Shown: one piece after another, positions 47,395-57,958 of the stretch
Layout of the letters: every line of letters starts with the position of its first letter
Numbering within the stretch: the stretch's first letter is position 1
Assembly (NCBI GenBank): GCA_037367405.1
Contig: JAZKJV010009616.1
Span: forward strand, 372,001-436,000
Length of the DNA: 64,000 nucleotides
Direction: 5' to 3'
Source: Ottelia alismoides
Taxonomy: Eukaryota; Streptophyta; Magnoliopsida; Alismatales; Hydrocharitaceae
The notes under the pieces: generated by a model
The model's input: the letters and a program-made list of their open reading frames with translations, nothing else
The model's database searches: none
Told to the model about the DNA's origin: nothing
Position numbers and translations under genes: made by a program

Positions 47395-47408
47395 TACCCC
47401 TATACTTA
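47395..47408 (-). other. element D polypurine tract
   Basis: Element strand CTAAGTATAGGGGTA precedes the 3' LTR. It is slightly changed from the GGGGGA of A and C. Confidence 0.75.
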
Positions 47409-48897
47409 GACCATGCTCGTCCGCGAGCATGAATGAATGACTTAGTTGAATACATCCCTGATTGTGCATGTGAATTTTCAAGGCTTAATTCATAGAAGAC
47501 CCTTAATTTGAGTGATCTTAAAATTATGGGCTCAACCAAGCTTTAATCAAAAGGAATCCAACCTCTCTAATTTTCAGACTCTCTGTTTGTACATATAATA
47601 TAAGGATATGATTGTTAGTGTATTGCATTCATGAGAGTCAAGTCGAGACATCACCCAAAGTTCCAATCCCAAAGACTTTCCTCTAGACCTAATCCTCAAC
47701 ACTTAGGGAATAAGTCTATTCTTGTTTCAATCAACCGTCTCATTAGTTTGTCAGACTTGAAAGTGTAGATGGACGGCCAGATGATGGAGGGTATAGGATT
47801 GTGTCTGATTTTCTCTTCCTTACATTGGAACAAGGTACCTCTCGAGTGCCTTATTACTCAACACAAGTATATTTTGTTGATCAATGTGTCCGTCAAGAGA
47901 ATTTGGAGTCGTCTGCACTTGTTTTTCTGGGAGTACACCAGGGTGTGTCTCTTTTGAATATCTAAGATACCTTCGACACCCAGACTTGTATCGCTTACGA
48001 TGCAGAGCCCTTTTATGGTGTCAGCCCGACTCCTTGGTCCTAATTAGCGCTTGGTCCAAGTGGACACTTTGAAAATATTTTGGGAGCGCTCACCATTGGT
48101 GGAAGCTCATATGGAATTTGACTTTGGATGACAGAGCTTTTCTTTGACATTTCTTTCTTTCTTTTTTCTTTTTTTTTTCCTTTTTTTGGCTAGCTCCACT
48201 GCTTTTACCAAGAGTTGGCGCACACTGATCAACAATTTTCATTAAGTTTCATCACACCCTGGCACTTAGGTCATTTATCAATGAGATAACATATGAATCT
48301 TGTTCACATACTGGCTAGGTTTTTGCTGACACTCAGGTTTTTTGAAGCCTTCATTAACTTTATACCATCCTCGAATATCATTAGATCGGGTCTAAACTCA
48401 AATCTCTAGTCCTAGTTCCTCATGTGATATCTCAACTTATCTCATCAATCATACAGTTGTGAAAGTGATTGTGCTTATCAAGTTCTTTTTAAAGGTAGAG
48501 ATGAAGAGTGCAATATAGCGCTCAAATCTTTCAAATTAGGGAAGTGTGGATAATTAAGTTCAAAACCCTAATGACTAAGGTTGGCTAACTCAGAATCTCA
48601 AGATCTCAGAAATCAAGTGTCCTCAAAAATCCTCAAGCCTTGAATGATGGTGAATGTGTCATGAATATATTAACCAAGGAATGCATGAAATGCTTGATGA
48701 AATGCAAGACCGTAAGTGATGATTTTCTTTTTCTTTTTTTTTTCTCTTTTTTTAATGCAAAAAGTTTTTTTGGGGGGTTTTTGTTTTGTTTTGTTTTGTT
48801 TTTTTTGTTTTTTTGTTTTGTTTGTTGTTTTTTTGGAAAACATGTATTACACACATTACTTGTACCCATCCCCGATGTTAGATAAAAACGATTAAAG
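47409..48897 (-). other. element D 3' untranslated region
   Basis: No gene is seen. T/C-rich runs lie at 48145-48190 and 48722-48840, the latter rich in TTTTG repeats. The ATGCTC...GAGCAT short inverted repeat beside the polypurine tract is shared with A. Confidence 0.6.
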
Positions 48898-49109
48898 TAC
48901 GAGCTATGGATAAAGTAGATAAAATATATACACACACCCCCTATACTTAGCTTGTGCTATGTCCTCATGGCATAAAGTGAAATGTAGACATAGCTCGTAC
49001 TAAGTATAGATGGGACAAAAAATATATATAAATAAATAAGAGGAGAAGCGATGTATAAACAATGGTAGCAGTCCCCCGATACTTAGGCACAGGTCACCTT
49101 AAGTATAAT
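48898..49109 (-). repeat. element D polypurine-tract hairpin pair
   Basis: Two CCCCTATACTTAG-type blocks at about 48937 and 49073 (the second with CGATACTTAGG). The second has an inverted partner CCTTAAGTATAATCG. The first lies in the ~75-base block conserved with A and C. Confidence 0.75.
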
Positions 49110-49156
49110 CGGATAATTACAGATGGGGAACCGGGGAGATTTGCGGATGTACAAGA

Positions 49157-50098
49157 TCAAGGAGGTATGCGACGGACCTTCTTGTGAGACTGTGGAGGGA
49201 GATAGTATGGAGATGTGGAGTGTGATGAAGAGGGGGGCGATGAAGAAGACCGGCCATCGTCGGAGTCGTCCTCAGGAGAATAGTAGTCGTCTGCAGAGGA
49301 TCTCCAACTTTTGTCGATCAGAGGTAAGTTCCCTTGGATCAGAGCTGTACCTATTGCACTTATCTGATGAACCACATCAGGACCAGACGAGGACTCTTCA
49401 GAAATCACCTGGTGTCTAAGGTCAAAGGTGACTTTCTTGGTCAGTTTGTTTCCTTGGGAAGTATTGGGAGGAAGTTGGACAGTCTTCATCTCCCTGTCTT
49501 GAGTAACCGATGTGGCATGTGTGAGTTCCTCATCAGATGAATCCCTGTAAAAGTCAACCAATTCTTGAAGGGTCATGCGCTACTTCGGTCAAGGGAGATT
49601 GTTCCTGTTAATTTTGTGATTTATGGCTGGGGGTGTCGATGCCACATCCAGATGATCGTTAATTTTGGTGACATCGGATGTTTCCGGAGTCGGTTCCTTA
49701 TATGGTTCAAGTATCTCATGAATTACTGCTGACTCAAAGATTGGACCACTCAAATAATCATGGTGATCTTCAATAATATGGTCCAATTCCTCAAAAGCTC
49801 CAACATCTTGATTTTTCCTAGGAGCAGTGATAGGGTGGTGAGAATTCGAAGTTTGTCCAACAGTTAATCTTTTAGGTGACTGTCCTAGGGTTTGTCTCAG
49901 TGTGTCATGCGGAGATGTCTGATAATATGAAATATAACTGCCGGTTTCAAGTTGGTTTTCCTCAGAGAAGGTTGTATCATTGGGGGTTTGTTCATCGTGG
50001 TCCGAGTTCGGGAACTTGATTTCCTTAGTCTCACAATCGACGATCGCCTTAGCGGAGGCTAAGAAAGGTTTTCCTAAAATGATAGGAGACTCAGACAT
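49157..50098 (-). pseudogene. element D protease end and acidic tail
   Basis: The minus frame from 50098 begins MSESPIILGKPFLASAKAIV, which is the end of the protease displaced by a frameshift from 50074-50574. It continues through an acidic stretch (HHDYLSGPIFESAVIHEILE) to stops near 49589 and 49580. The same frame then resumes at 49576 (MTLQELVDFYRDSSDEELTH) to 49157, ending in a basic HKKVRRIPP. KKVTFDL and YYSPEDDSDDG match the tail of element A. Function unknown; no reverse transcriptase follows. Confidence 0.65.
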
Positions 50099-50574
50099 CC
50101 TTTAGGGTGCTCAATATCAAGGACCATAAAGTCCACCTTATGTTCTTTACCTTGAAAATTTACGACGACAGAAACGATCCCCCGCGGTCTTTTGGTAGAT
50201 CGATCGGGTAATTGAACGATCATCCTAGTATTTTTGAGTTGTCCAAATTTGAGTTGGTCAAAGATAGACTTGGGGAGGATGTTTAATGTTGAGTCATCGT
50301 CTAACCGAACATGAGTGAATGTAGAATCCTCAATTTCGCATGTGATCCGAGTCAACCGCTTGACTTTACGGCTTTTGATTTTATGATTCATCACCAAAGA
50401 ACTAGCCATAGATATGACATGATATTTAGTCCTGGATCGTTTCTTGCCCGTCTTTTTGGGGTTCAGTCGACTCTTCACAAATATCTTAAGATCGGGCACA
50501 TATTCTATGACTTTGATCAATGAAAGCTCTAAAATCAGACTCTTGCAAAATGCTTCCATTTCAGAATTGTCCAA
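50074..50574 (-). pseudogene. element D linker and aspartic protease
   Basis: Minus frame of 166 codons. Linker: ILELSLIKVIEYVPDLKIFV, then a basic KKTGKKRSRTKYHVISMASS. Protease: FTHVRLDDDSTLNILPKSIF, IVQLPDRSTKRPRG, VDFMVLDIEHPKG. The frame then shifts, and the closing SPIILGKPFL is read at 50098. At the active site D-D-D-S-T stands where D-S-G-A-S is expected, similar to the D-E-D-S-P of element A. The family enzyme processes gag; this form keeps the aspartate but not the Ser-Gly that shapes the site. Confidence 0.8.
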
Positions 50575-50596
50575 TTTTTTTGAATTTTCAATTTTT

Positions 50597-51251
50597 TCAT
50601 TTTTTGGTATTTTCTGTAATATGATCAGTCGGGAGGTCAGAGGTCAGTGGTCGTGTCTGATTGTGAGTCACATGATAATATAGTGGTTCGCATGGTGGTG
50701 GTCTCACTTCTTCTGAATTCTGCATTGATTGGATGAGATCATATATTCTCTCAGTTAAAGTATCTGCTCTATGATTAATCCGAGCAATCTCATCCTCAAA
50801 CATATCATGAGTAGTGATTGAATAATCATTCTCCATGTGTCGTGATTCTGGCATGTAACCTCGAGTAGAGTATTGATTGTTCATAAACATTATGCTCTGG
50901 TTATGAGTTATATTTTCTTAACTTTGGTTTTCTCGTGGTTTGTCGAAGGAAAATTGATTGTACTCAAGAGGATAGTCATCTTGAGTAAGGGATGGTTCAA
51001 GAGGTTGTGAGATCATAGTAACCGGAAATTGCACTCGATTCTGATCTCTCTCTCATGTCCATAAGATTATCAGAATATGAGAGAGGGCTATTCTAAGAAG
51101 AAGTATGGTCATAGGGTGGGATGTATGGGTGGGAAGAGAATGATGGCTGAGGGGAACCTGATTTGAAGATCAGGTTCTCCTGAGGAGTGTGAGAAGAAGG
51201 ATATCGAGACAAGGTCGTGGAGATCGGAAAAGAAGACCACTGTGCCGACAT
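50597..51251 (-). pseudogene. element D gag, decayed
   Basis: A likely start ATG is at 51251 (MSAQWSSFPIS), opening a short Pro/Ser/Tyr-rich segment (PSFSSHPYIPPYDHTSS) that stops at 51093. The middle part has several stops. From 50890 an open frame reads MPESRHMENDYSITTHDMFE and a charged helix (EDEIARINHRADTLTERIYD), then CEPLYYHVTHNQT. MPES and the charged helix have counterparts in element A. Assignment as gag is by position and similarity. Confidence 0.55.
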
Positions 51252-52571
51252 CTTGTCAAGAGGGATGGAATGATTAACGAACCACGATTTGCTTGTGATT
51301 GCAAAGTCTTTGACGCACACAAATCAAACACAAAACAAACACGTCGATTCACCCACTCAACACTAGTGAAGGCATGTTAGGGTTCGGCCGCTTATCTTTT
51401 CAATTTTAATTTAATGACAAAACAATCTTGAGAATTAAGCGGAGCTGTTAGGTACCGAAATATTTCACAAAGACTGTCTCGAGTTCATACAACTAGTTGC
51501 ACCTACTTTCAGCCAGTATAGGTGTAAGTACGGACCGTTTAAATGGCTACCCATGTTACTTGAGGACGGAGTCTTCCGCAGTGTCCTCTAAACCACCTAC
51601 TCTGCTAAGGGAAGTCGGGCCGTAAAACGGCTACCGGAGACCCTCACTGAAAAGTAGCTAATTATTTTAAAATCAGTATTCTAACTGAAGTACTTCGGTT
51701 TTGAGATCTTTCCTAAGTGTGCGTTCTGGTCCTTACCAACAATGAGTGGGTTCCTCTCCACCAAACACAGATTAATTTTATGTTAATTTATTTACACTCA
51801 CCTTGATTAGCAGTCCTAGTTTTAAGTTAAGGTTATCACTGTAGTTTATGTGAGCATAGAAATTCACGCCTATCGAGCAGTCCCAATTCCTTCAAATCCT
51901 AGGTTGTAAAACTTCGAGAAAGGAGAATAGGAAAAGCTGATGCAACGTAAATCAATGATGCATGCTTAAGAGAAGGACTTACAGTAAATCCTCGTGTTCT
52001 TCATGCGGGATGCAAGACAAGGAATTTAAATTACACTAAATGATATGCACATGTGAAAAACGCCCTAAACAGAAAGTTCTATTAGTGGGAAGAATTGATT
52101 TCAAAATTTGGCTAATATTGAACGGTCTATAGTGCGTTTAGTTAGTGAAAGTGTGGGCTAAGAATTACAAGCATAATCAATGATAGAGAAACAAGCGTAA
52201 ATGTGTCTAAGTCCTATGCCACTCAAGTCGGGTCCCAACCACATATAAGGGGTTGAAACAGACCCGACACACCACAGAAAGATTTAGTTTGAATTATTAC
52301 AAGGGTTCAAAGAGAGGGACCATGAGAATATTGCAGAAAATTAAACCTATACTAAGCTCTCTCTCACAAAAATTAAAAGTCAATCTTCCTTGCAGATCCT
52401 TGATTAATATCCAAAATTGGGGTCCTAGTAGTCTGCGAAGCGCGAATTTGCGGTTAGTAGCAGAAGTAAGAGAGAAATGCAAAATAAAATGCAGAAGAAA
52501 AAAATTACACAAAAATTAATCTCACAAAAATTAATTACAAAAATTGATTCAAAACCCTAAAAATTCGTCGT
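51252..52571 (-). other. element D leader with a block conserved in element A
   Basis: Untranslated leader between the primer site and gag. 51441-51666 matches 14646-14875 of element A. No gene recognised. Confidence 0.7.
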
Positions 52572-52589
52572 TCCCCGACAACTGCGCCA
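52572..52589 (-). other. element D primer binding site (tRNA-Asp type)
   Basis: 16 of 18 positions match the complement of the tRNA-Asp 3' end (element strand TGGCGCAGTTGTCGGGGA), two bases from the LTR. Confidence 0.88.
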
Positions 52590-55055
52590 TTTGATGAACA
52601 CGAAATTCATCTCTTTAATAATCTAAAATTGTCGTAGTATAGGAGGCAAATTTGGTTCGTCAAAAAACCACAATCTTTGAATGTTGTGGAGTATTTTTAC
52701 TTGTCAAGTGTACCAAGGTCGAACACAGTGAACGGAGATTTTTAGTTGCACGATTTTAAATTAAATCAAGTAATTAATAAATGCTCGATTAATTTTTGTG
52801 TTGATAAAATATACAATGCAATTAGATGCAAAAGTGATGCAAGAAAAATAAACAGAGAAGATTATGCCCAAGATCTGTGATTTGAAATGTGTTAAATCCT
52901 TCAATAATATGATCAATAAATCCTCAAAATCACATTACATATCAAAAGAGATTAGGTCCAAGAATGTGTAACAATCAATATTTCAGAAGCAGGTCAAACA
53001 GATCAACGTATCGAAGTTTTATCCTGTGAGAATTAAAATCACCCCTAAAAGGAATTAATATCTTTATATCAGGTGAATCGTGAATTCAACCATAGGTCTA
53101 ATTCCTTGAAAATAACGTTCAAGCATTAGCAGATCAATCTTAACAACTCCTTAAATAAAGTCTCAAGGAATTAGATTAATTTTACCTCCTCATGTATACT
53201 CATGCACAGATCATTTCATTAATTAAGAAGATCAATAATCAAGAGTGACTTAATCAGACAAGATCTTCGAAAATGGGTCCCTGCAAGTTAGATCAACTTT
53301 TCTCAATAAAAGTAGCACTCATATGTCAATTTTCAACTTGCACAAGTCAACAACAATCCTCAAATAATAATTCTGACAAAGTAGCTTCAAATGTGTCAAT
53401 AATTTATGCAAAATGATAGAGCATGAATAAGCTTCAAAATGACATATCATGCGCTAGAAACGGAGTTCGTATAAGAAAGTTATGCAATAATAAAGATCTA
53501 GGGACTAAAACGTAATGAAAATAAAATTTCTTCTTCAAAAAGATCCCTGAGGGGCTTATCTGAAATTTGTGAAATATGTCGGGCTTTTGATGCAACTTTT
53601 CTAATGTGTCATGTGCCCAGCACGCAACGCTGATGTCAGCAAACTTAGGGGCACTTCGTAAATTGCAGGAAACTGGGGGCCTTGATGAAAACTACCCCCT
53701 CCTCACGTGCTTCTCACGTGAGGGGAGATTCCAGAACGAGGCGCACCCACATGCGCTGGGCGCAGGCGGCATCCGATGGCGGAGGGCGGCACCCCCGCGC
53801 AGATGCGAGGCGGGAGGTGCGGCGCTAGGCGTAGGCAGCACCCCCGCACGGCTGCAAGGCGGGAGGTGCGGTGATGTCGCAGGCGGCACTCCCGCGCGGC
53901 GGAGGGCGGGGCGCTGGGCACGACGGGTGGAGGAGAAGGAGCCGCTGGCGGGCTCCCAGCCGAGGGAGGGGGTGGTGCTGCCGCGCCGGAGGAGGCAGCG
54001 CTTGGAGTAGCGGACGAGTCGCGCTGCCTTGCACGTAGGCTGGAGATGCGATCGGGGCAGTGAGTGGCGGAGAGGGCAGCTGCGGCTGTAGTCAGAGGGC
54101 GGCGCGCGTAGGTGACATGATGATCCTACAATGGACGGAGGAGAAAAGAAAAAAAATAAGGAGACGAGGTTGCCTGTAAAATAAGGGAAGAAGCTGGTTA
54201 AGTAAGGAATTCGCCCGAGGGAGGAGCGGCGACATCCTTCTCATGGTAGTTGCCTCAGAGGTCCGACGAAAGGGAGAAGTCGAGGCTCTGCTGCACGGGA
54301 AGCAGCTGCACGGACCCAGAGGCTCCGTGGATCACGCTCAAGAGGAGGGGTTCTTGCCGGAGAGGGATTGCTGTCACCAAACCGCTCCCAACATCTCTCT
54401 CTCTCTCTCTTACTGGGAGAACGGCAGATGGATGGAGCGTCACGCGGGGGCCGGGTTTTATAGGAAGGGCGAGGGCTGTTACGCGGGCCAGGACCAGCCT
54501 CGTAACGACCGGAGAGTGAAGGTGGCGGCCACCGTTACGAGGAAGGAGGCTGCGGCGGTTACGAGGAAGGAGGAGGAACAACCGGGGGGCGGGTGTAAAT
54601 GGCTGGAGGAAGAAGAGGGTCATGTGCGCAGCACGTGACCCGGGGAGGCCTGGAGAGAGAAGGAGTGGGGATGACACGTGGCACGCCCAGGGACTGCTAC
54701 GTGGCACCCAAAAAATTTAAAAATATAAGTATAAAGAAGAATAGAAAAGAAATAGCTGGATACCTCGGATCGAAAACCATCCGGCCTCGTCTCGCCCCTA
54801 ATCTTCTTGGCGTCTACTAGATTTCATTCCATTTTCTTATTCGCCATTTTCTCGTTCGATTTCATCTCAGCTTTGATGTAGGAGATCTTTCATGACTGGG
54901 AGGATATTGAGGTTGCGTCCTCCTCCTGTCTTCTTTTATTATATTAAGAAATATATAGAGAATCATCTATTTGAACGAGAAAATGCCGTGGTCCAACTAC
55001 AGAACTTTTTCTTTTTCATTACTTCCATGGTCGTGCCTCGTGGCACGGCAGCACC

Positions 55056-55056
55056 A

Positions 55057-55098
<42 letters not shown>

Positions 55099-55157
55099 CT
55101 TTAATTCGATACAACACGCAAAACCTTACCAGCCCTTGACATATGAACAAGAAAACC
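55056..55157 (+). pseudogene. rrn18: mitochondrial 18S rRNA (rrn18) fragment
   Basis: About 100 bases match the conserved small-subunit rRNA region AAAGGAATTGACGGGGGCCC through AACCTTACCAGCCC. The following TTGACATATGAACAAGAAAA is the plant mitochondrial version, not the plastid or nuclear one. Only ~5% of the gene is present, with a few substitutions, so it is not a functional rRNA. Confidence 0.85.
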
Positions 55158-55647
55158 GCCCCGGGCCTTTCCGCGCATCCACGTGAAAAAGCAAGCATGT
55201 CAGCTGCCAGTTTCAAAGACAGCCCAGTACCAGCCGGTAATTCAACATGCGGCCCGGAACCCGCTGCTATCGAGGGATCGTGCGGATTCTTTGAGCCCTC
55301 TGCATGACTTTTTTGCATATAGCTACTTGACAGCCTTGATCTCCAAAGTCGGGAAGCTCTTTAGCAGTCTATTTTTCGGATGCCAGCGGCCGGTAAGCCG
55401 ATCCTCACAAGAGGAGGAAGAAAATGAGACTGTGCAGGCGAGACTAGGTGAGGGCAGTTGGCCAACAGAAAAGAGGTGCATAGAAAGATGTCAAACATCC
55501 TTGTATTTTCGTTTGAAAATGGAAGGATTTTTGATTTGAGGGAATTGAAAGAAAAAGAAGTATTTTTTCACCTCCCTTCTTTCTTCACTTTCTCCTTTCC
55601 TTATATCAATAACTCAATAAAAAAATTATCTGCAAAAACTATTTGTT

Positions 55648-55767
55648 ATGCTTAATATCTTTAGTTTCATCTGTATCTGTCTTAATTCTACCCCTTATTC
55701 GGGTAGTTTTTTCTTTGCCAAATTGCCTGAGGCTTATGCCATTTTCAATCCAATTGTAGATGTTATG
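55648..55767 (+). pseudogene. psbK: plastid psbK fragment (first 40 codons)
   Basis: The ATG at 55648 opens [14 protein letters not shown] and runs through [20 protein letters not shown], matching the precursor and N-terminus of the photosystem II subunit PsbK (about 61 residues in plastids). After codon 40 the sequence changes abruptly; the conserved C-terminal membrane helix is missing. The gene normally lies in the plastid genome; here it is a nuclear relic without a function. Confidence 0.85.
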
Positions 55768-57304
55768 GGGCCTCGTATTCTACCGGGTCTCTGTGTCAGT
55801 CTCTCATTCGCATTCGCTCCTTCCCCGGGAACCCCTTGAACTCTCAAGCCTTATCAGAGGCCTCTAAACAGCTAATGAAGACGGGATTGACTTCATGCAT
55901 GACTTTCCCCGGGTAAACCTGCTGCCTCCTTGAATCTATCAGTCTCGACGAGATCTACAACTTTCATGAAGGACTCGAGAGTAAAAGAGGTTATCTGTGA
56001 AAAGTGGTATTTTTGGTGGTTCTCCATGTGTATAGAAAACCTGATTTTGGGGTTTTCTATTTTTTGGTAGTTTTAGAGAGTATAAAAAAATATAGAAAAA
56101 GACGATAAAATACAAAAAAATTAAATACACACTAATCTAATATTTTTGGATTATTAATAGATAAGAAAATAGGAAAATAAAATAGAAGTAAGAAACACAC
56201 AACTTTTGTACAGACCGACAATGAACACTTGAACTTGGTCAGTTTCTTTGATTTCAGTTTTGATCTGGATTTGGATTTTTGTGTCGCTTAATAAAACTTC
56301 CATCAAAGAACAGTAATGAAAAAGAAATAAAATTAAAAGAGTTAACTATGCACATAAAAACTCAGGTCAAAAACAACAAAAAGTTAAAATGCGCAAAAGA
56401 GGCCCAAAACCCAACTTTCACATATGAGCTCCGAATTTTATGAAATTGATCTTGTTTTGAAGGTATTTGAAAATGGTGTACTTTAAAAGTCAGTAGATCA
56501 AAATCAGACACTGTATGTGGGAGATATGCTCATTTTAGTCTGTCAGATGTGAAATTAGACTTTGGGATTATTTGCTACACAATGGAGGTGATTTTGGGTC
56601 AATCGAAGTTAGGATGAATTATTTACAAATGTGAGAAGTTTGCGGCTTTTTGGGCTAATTTACACTTGGGATTTTTTAATGCAATTATGCACGATGAAAT
56701 GCAAATATTATTAACACATATATGAATGCTAATAATGCTCTATTAATGATTAATTACAAGTGAATAATGGGGAACATATCCTAAATGACCAATTTTAGCA
56801 TGATGAATACGAGATTCATCAGTCAACATAGCAACTATCGAAATTAAGACATAGATTTGATGATCTATTCTAAATTGAGTCGGCATACACGACACATACT
56901 TTTGGAGATATTGTTCGAAATCAAACTATTACATATACGAAAATCCTAAACCGATACATACCTTATGTCCAATATTTTTATTTCCCTGTCGCAATCAACA
57001 CGAATCCTTCCGATAATGTATCTGCACACTCCTCCTCTGATCTGATGTTAGTGTCTCCTTCGACGAGGAACCTTCGAGTAAGGACCTCTTTCTATCTCTC
57101 TCTCTCTCTCAAACACACGGACATGGAGAGGAAAGCATTGATGTTGGGATTTAATGACATTGAGGTCTTTTAATGGTTGTCAATGAGAGAAATCAATGTG
57201 CTAATAAATCTCATTTAGTTGACAATTAAATAATACAATAATGGTAATATGGTGATAAATGGAAGTCTATTTGGAGGTACAAATAAAGTATTTGATTTTT
57301 CCTT

Positions 57305-57958
57305 TTTGGAAAATCTTGTCCATTACAATCTATCACCCTTAGAAAAATTCCGTCCTTGAATTTTTTTAGCATGAGACATATCCTAGATTGTGAATTTATT
57401 TGAATTTCATTTTTTGTTCAACACTCTTCTTAGTGGTCATTAGGTTTAGCCCCTACGTATGTCCTCCCTCACATCTCTCTAACAAGAGTGTGATCTACAA
57501 GACCTTCTATAGAATGCTTCATACAAAATCATCTTGATATTCGAATGATAATCATTTAATGTAAGAAAACTCTACCATGGGAAAATATCTATCTGAGTTT
57601 CCTGCAGTCATGAGCGCATGCTTTCAATCAACTCTTCAAATCTCTTAATAATCTTATCTGGTTGACAATAAGTCTACATGCAACAAGAAGTACTAACTTA
57701 AATCGGGTATCTATAGCCTCTTGGAAGCATTTCCATTAATAAGATGTGTGCCCCGTATACCGATATGACATAACTGATGTTGGACATTGTCTAGGTTGTC
57801 GATCTCATTTATCTATAGTTTAGACAGCCTCTCCGTCGATTGATCCATGCAAGTAGGTAAGAAGCGAGCTGTTTTGATTAATTCATCTACAATAACATGT
57901 ATGGTATCATAAAGATGTATCCTCGTCTTGAGTAAATCTGTAACAAAACCCATGCAAT
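57305..57958 (-). pseudogene. Ty3/gypsy integrase remnant in the inverted-repeat spacer
   Basis: Minus-strand reading from 57958 gives YDTIHVIVDELIKTARFLP, which corresponds to the D-x-IWVIVDRLTKSAHFLP core of plant gypsy integrases. Further on are NEIDNLDNVQHQL, matching the segment before the second catalytic aspartate, and a later piece in the place of the FEALYGRRCRTP segment. At least six stops and several shifts are present. Integrase would join retroelement DNA to the chromosome; this copy is dead. It is a different lineage from elements A-D, which show no integrase. Confidence 0.7.

Larger units (their letters stand above)
54777..55942. other. organellar DNA insert (mitochondrial and plastid pieces) in the element D LTR
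   Basis: The LTR alignment with the left copy breaks after GGATCGAAAA (54776) and resumes at about TCTCGACGAGATCT (55943). About 20-25 bases of LTR are missing at the junction. The insert contains a mitochondrial rrn18 piece and a plastid psbK piece, plus sequence that I cannot place (54777-55055, 55158-55640, 55768-55942), including a CT-rich run before psbK that resembles the plastid psbK leader. Neither LTR homology nor transposon ends are seen at the edges. It may be a nuclear copy of mitochondrial DNA that already held plastid DNA, or a joint capture of several fragments. Confidence 0.8.
44225..56821 (-). mobile_element. element D: Athila/Tat-like gag-protease element
   Basis: Complete insertion with target duplication GTCAA (44220-44224 and 56822-56826). 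LTRs are 44225-47394 and 52592-56821; the right one is longer because of a ~1.17-kb organellar insert. The tRNA-Asp primer site is at 52572-52589 and the polypurine tract is next to the left LTR, so orientation is minus. The 5.2-kb interior encodes only gag, a protease with an altered active site and an acidic tail. It shares leader and 3' blocks with A more than with C. Confidence 0.92.
52592..56821 (-). repeat. element D 5' LTR, carrying an organellar insert
   Basis: 4.23 kb, plus-strand ends TGATGAACACGAA and GAGATTCATCA. It matches 44225-47394 except for the insert at 54777-55942 and a few small gaps. TATAAAA on minus at 54456-54462. Confidence 0.88.

Noticed and set aside
48640..48935. 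Phe-rich (plus) and Lys-rich (minus) open frames in the element D 3' region
   Set aside because: They are a consequence of the T-rich low-complexity run at 48722-48840.
55056..55157. A bacterial or organellar small-subunit rRNA gene
   Set aside because: Only about 100 conserved bases are present with substitutions; it is a fragment in nuclear repeat DNA, not a gene or evidence of contamination of the whole window.
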